Shown here one piece after another: positions 43,894 to 45,056 of a DNA stretch of 45,056 nt. The notes under the pieces were generated by a model. It was not told the origin of the DNA and did no database searches. It saw only the letters and a program-made list of their open reading frames with translations. Origin of the DNA: CAZKDV01 sp964551645 (GTDB lineage: Bacteria; Bacteroidota; Bacteroidia; Bacteroidales; DTU049); NCBI GenBank assembly GCA_964551645.1, contig CAZKDV010000006.1, positions 1 to 45,056 of the forward strand, in the 5' to 3' direction. Position 1 is the first letter of the stretch. Every line of letters begins with the position of its first letter. The translations under genes were made by a program, and so were the position numbers.

Positions 43894-45054
43894 ATGCAAT
43901 TTAAAGATATAGTCGGGCAAAAAGACATCATCAATTCTTTGGTTAAAAATGTTTTAAATAATCGCGTGAGTCATGCACAAATGCTCATTGGTTATGAAGG
44001 CTCCGGGAATTTAAACATAGCTCTTGCTTATTCTCAATTTGTCAATTGCACTAACAAACAAATTTTTGATGATAGCTCTCTAATTTATGCTGATTCTTGT
44101 GGTGAATGCCCTTCTTGTTTAAAAAGTGCAAAGCTAATACATCCCGATATTCATTTTGTTTTCCCAATCACTACAACCAAAAAACACTCTAAAAAAGTAG
44201 TAAGCAAAGAATTTTATCCTGAATGGAGAAAATTTGTACAAGAAAACAATGGTTTTATTACACTTGACGATTGGTACAATTTTATAGAAGTTGAAAATAA
44301 ACAAGGGATTATTTCGGCGGAAGAATGTAATGAAATTATCAATACATTGAATTATAAAACTTTCGAAAGCGAATATAAAGTCGTTATCATTTGGATGATT
44401 GAAAAATTATACTATTCTGCTGCACCAAAAATATTGAAACTACTTGAAGAACCGCCCGAAAAAACACTTTTTTTACTCATTGCTAATGATTATCAACAAA
44501 TTTTAGATACAATACTATCAAGAATACAGTTTATAAAATTAGGGAAACCATCTCGAGCTGAAATACAAGAATATCTTAATAAACATTTTGACATACCACA
44601 GGAAAGTATTGCCCAGCTTTGTTTTAAGCATAATAACAATATTACAGAAATTATATCCTCAATAAAAAATGTAAATGACGATAATAAATTTATGAATTTT
44701 TTTGTAGAATGGATGAGAGCTTGTTACAGAGGACAAATAGATTCAATTATTAAATTTGCTGATGAATTTCGAAGTTTTGGCAGAGAAAAACAAAAGAATT
44801 TTTTTGAATTCTGTTCTGTCCAAATACGAAATAGCTTTTATGCTTCTTATTCTGAAAGATTACTAAAATACCATGATAGTGAACAATCCAATTTTTATCA
44901 AAATTTTGGAAAATATTTGCGACCTAAAAATGCCGACTTGATATACACAGAATTAAATAAGGGCGTGCATTTAATTGAAAGAAATGCTAATCCGAAAATA
45001 TTATTTACCGACATTTCATTAAAAATAGGCACTTTCTTAAAAATTAGCCATTAG
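43894..45054 (+). CDS. holB: DNA polymerase III delta' subunit (clamp loader)
   Basis: The 386-residue protein starts FKDIVGQKDIINSLVKNV and AQMLIGYEGSGNLNIALAY. The P-loop position reads GYEGSGN, with Asn39 where Lys would stand, in keeping with delta' subunits that do not hydrolyse ATP. A zinc-finger-like SCGECPSC follows, then IHPDIHFVFPI, and LKLLEEPPEKTLFLLIAN with ILSRIQFIKL complete the clamp-loader AAA+ core. Delta' forms the clamp-loader pentamer with delta and tau/gamma and helps open the sliding clamp. The stop codon is 2 bp from the right edge, so the gene is complete. It is 9 bp behind aspS. Confidence 0.93.
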   Translation: MQFKDIVGQKDIINSLVKNVLNNRVSHAQMLIGYEGSGNLNIALAYSQFVNCTNKQIFDDSSLIYADSCGECPSCLKSAKLIHPDIHFVFPITTTKKHSKKVVSKEFYPEWRKFVQENNGFITLDDWYNFIEVENKQGIISAEECNEIINTLNYKTFESEYKVVIIWMIEKLYYSAAPKILKLLEEPPEKTLFLLIANDYQQILDTILSRIQFIKLGKPSRAEIQEYLNKHFDIPQESIAQLCFKHNNNITEIISSIKNVNDDNKFMNFFVEWMRACYRGQIDSIIKFADEFRSFGREKQKNFFEFCSVQIRNSFYASYSERLLKYHDSEQSNFYQNFGKYLRPKNADLIYTELNKGVHLIERNANPKILFTDISLKIGTFLKISH

Positions 45055-45056
45055 CT

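Noticed and set aside
43894..45054. The degenerate P-loop of HolB as a loss-of-function mutation
   Set aside because: Clamp-loader delta' subunits commonly lack a functional ATP site, so this is expected.
1..45056. A defence island, prophage or insertion sequence
   Set aside because: No transposase, integrase, phage structural, restriction, toxin-antitoxin or CRISPR genes were recognised on either strand.

Overview
The window is a low-GC chromosomal stretch from a Bacteroidota bacterium, most likely Bacteroidales-like. The evidence is four proteins with type IX secretion (T9SS) type A C-terminal sorting domains (CTDs), two TonB-dependent receptors with an N-terminal carboxypeptidase-regulatory-like domain, a DUF4249 lipoprotein, DUF3078 and IPExxxVDY family proteins, and thirteen exact copies of the Bacteroidota -7 promoter element TAnnTTTG upstream of genes. 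No tRNA, rRNA, CRISPR array, transposase or prophage gene was recognised. A run of 100 N at 8067-8166 is an assembly gap.

Layout. (1) 1-6260: the N-terminal part of a peptidase U32 protein leaves the window at the left edge. Divergent from it are a secreted endonuclease I, then a tight cluster of TonB-dependent receptor, DUF4249 lipoprotein and thioredoxin reductase. (2) 6402-14236: a surface-glycan cluster with a GT2 glycosyltransferase, a SAM methyltransferase, a D-glucuronyl C5-epimerase-like protein (both broken by the gap), two GT4 glycosyltransferases, and on the opposite strand another GT4 and a polytopic membrane protein of unknown role. (3) 14356-23700, all on the minus strand: rodA and mrdA (cell elongation) directly behind a TonB-dependent receptor gene, a DUF3078 protein, then an APH-like kinase/RapZ-C fusion followed by aspartate kinase. 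(4) 23797-32752: surface or secreted proteins, namely a seven-module FN3 protein with a T9SS CTD, a 1525-residue protein made of twelve 100-residue repeats capped by a FISUMP domain, a 154-residue protein that is almost only a T9SS CTD, and a PKD/T9SS protein. (5) 32830-45054: housekeeping genes, namely DsbD, a ClC-family protein with CBS domains, MutS2, an IPExxxVDY protein, a LolC/E-like permease, peptidyl-tRNA hydrolase, aspartyl-tRNA synthetase and the DNA polymerase III delta' subunit.

How the genes fit together. The envelope dominates: glycan synthesis, peptidoglycan elongation, outer-membrane uptake, lipoprotein export, periplasmic disulfide chemistry and T9SS cargo. No complete new defence or mobile system is visible. 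The features most worth a second look are the strictly 300-bp-periodic repeat gene coupled to a near-stand-alone CTD gene, the kinase/RapZ-C fusion with a palindrome at its putative promoter, the C5-epimerase in a bacterial glycan cluster, and the ClC protein with a channel-like Val at the internal proton-glutamate position.
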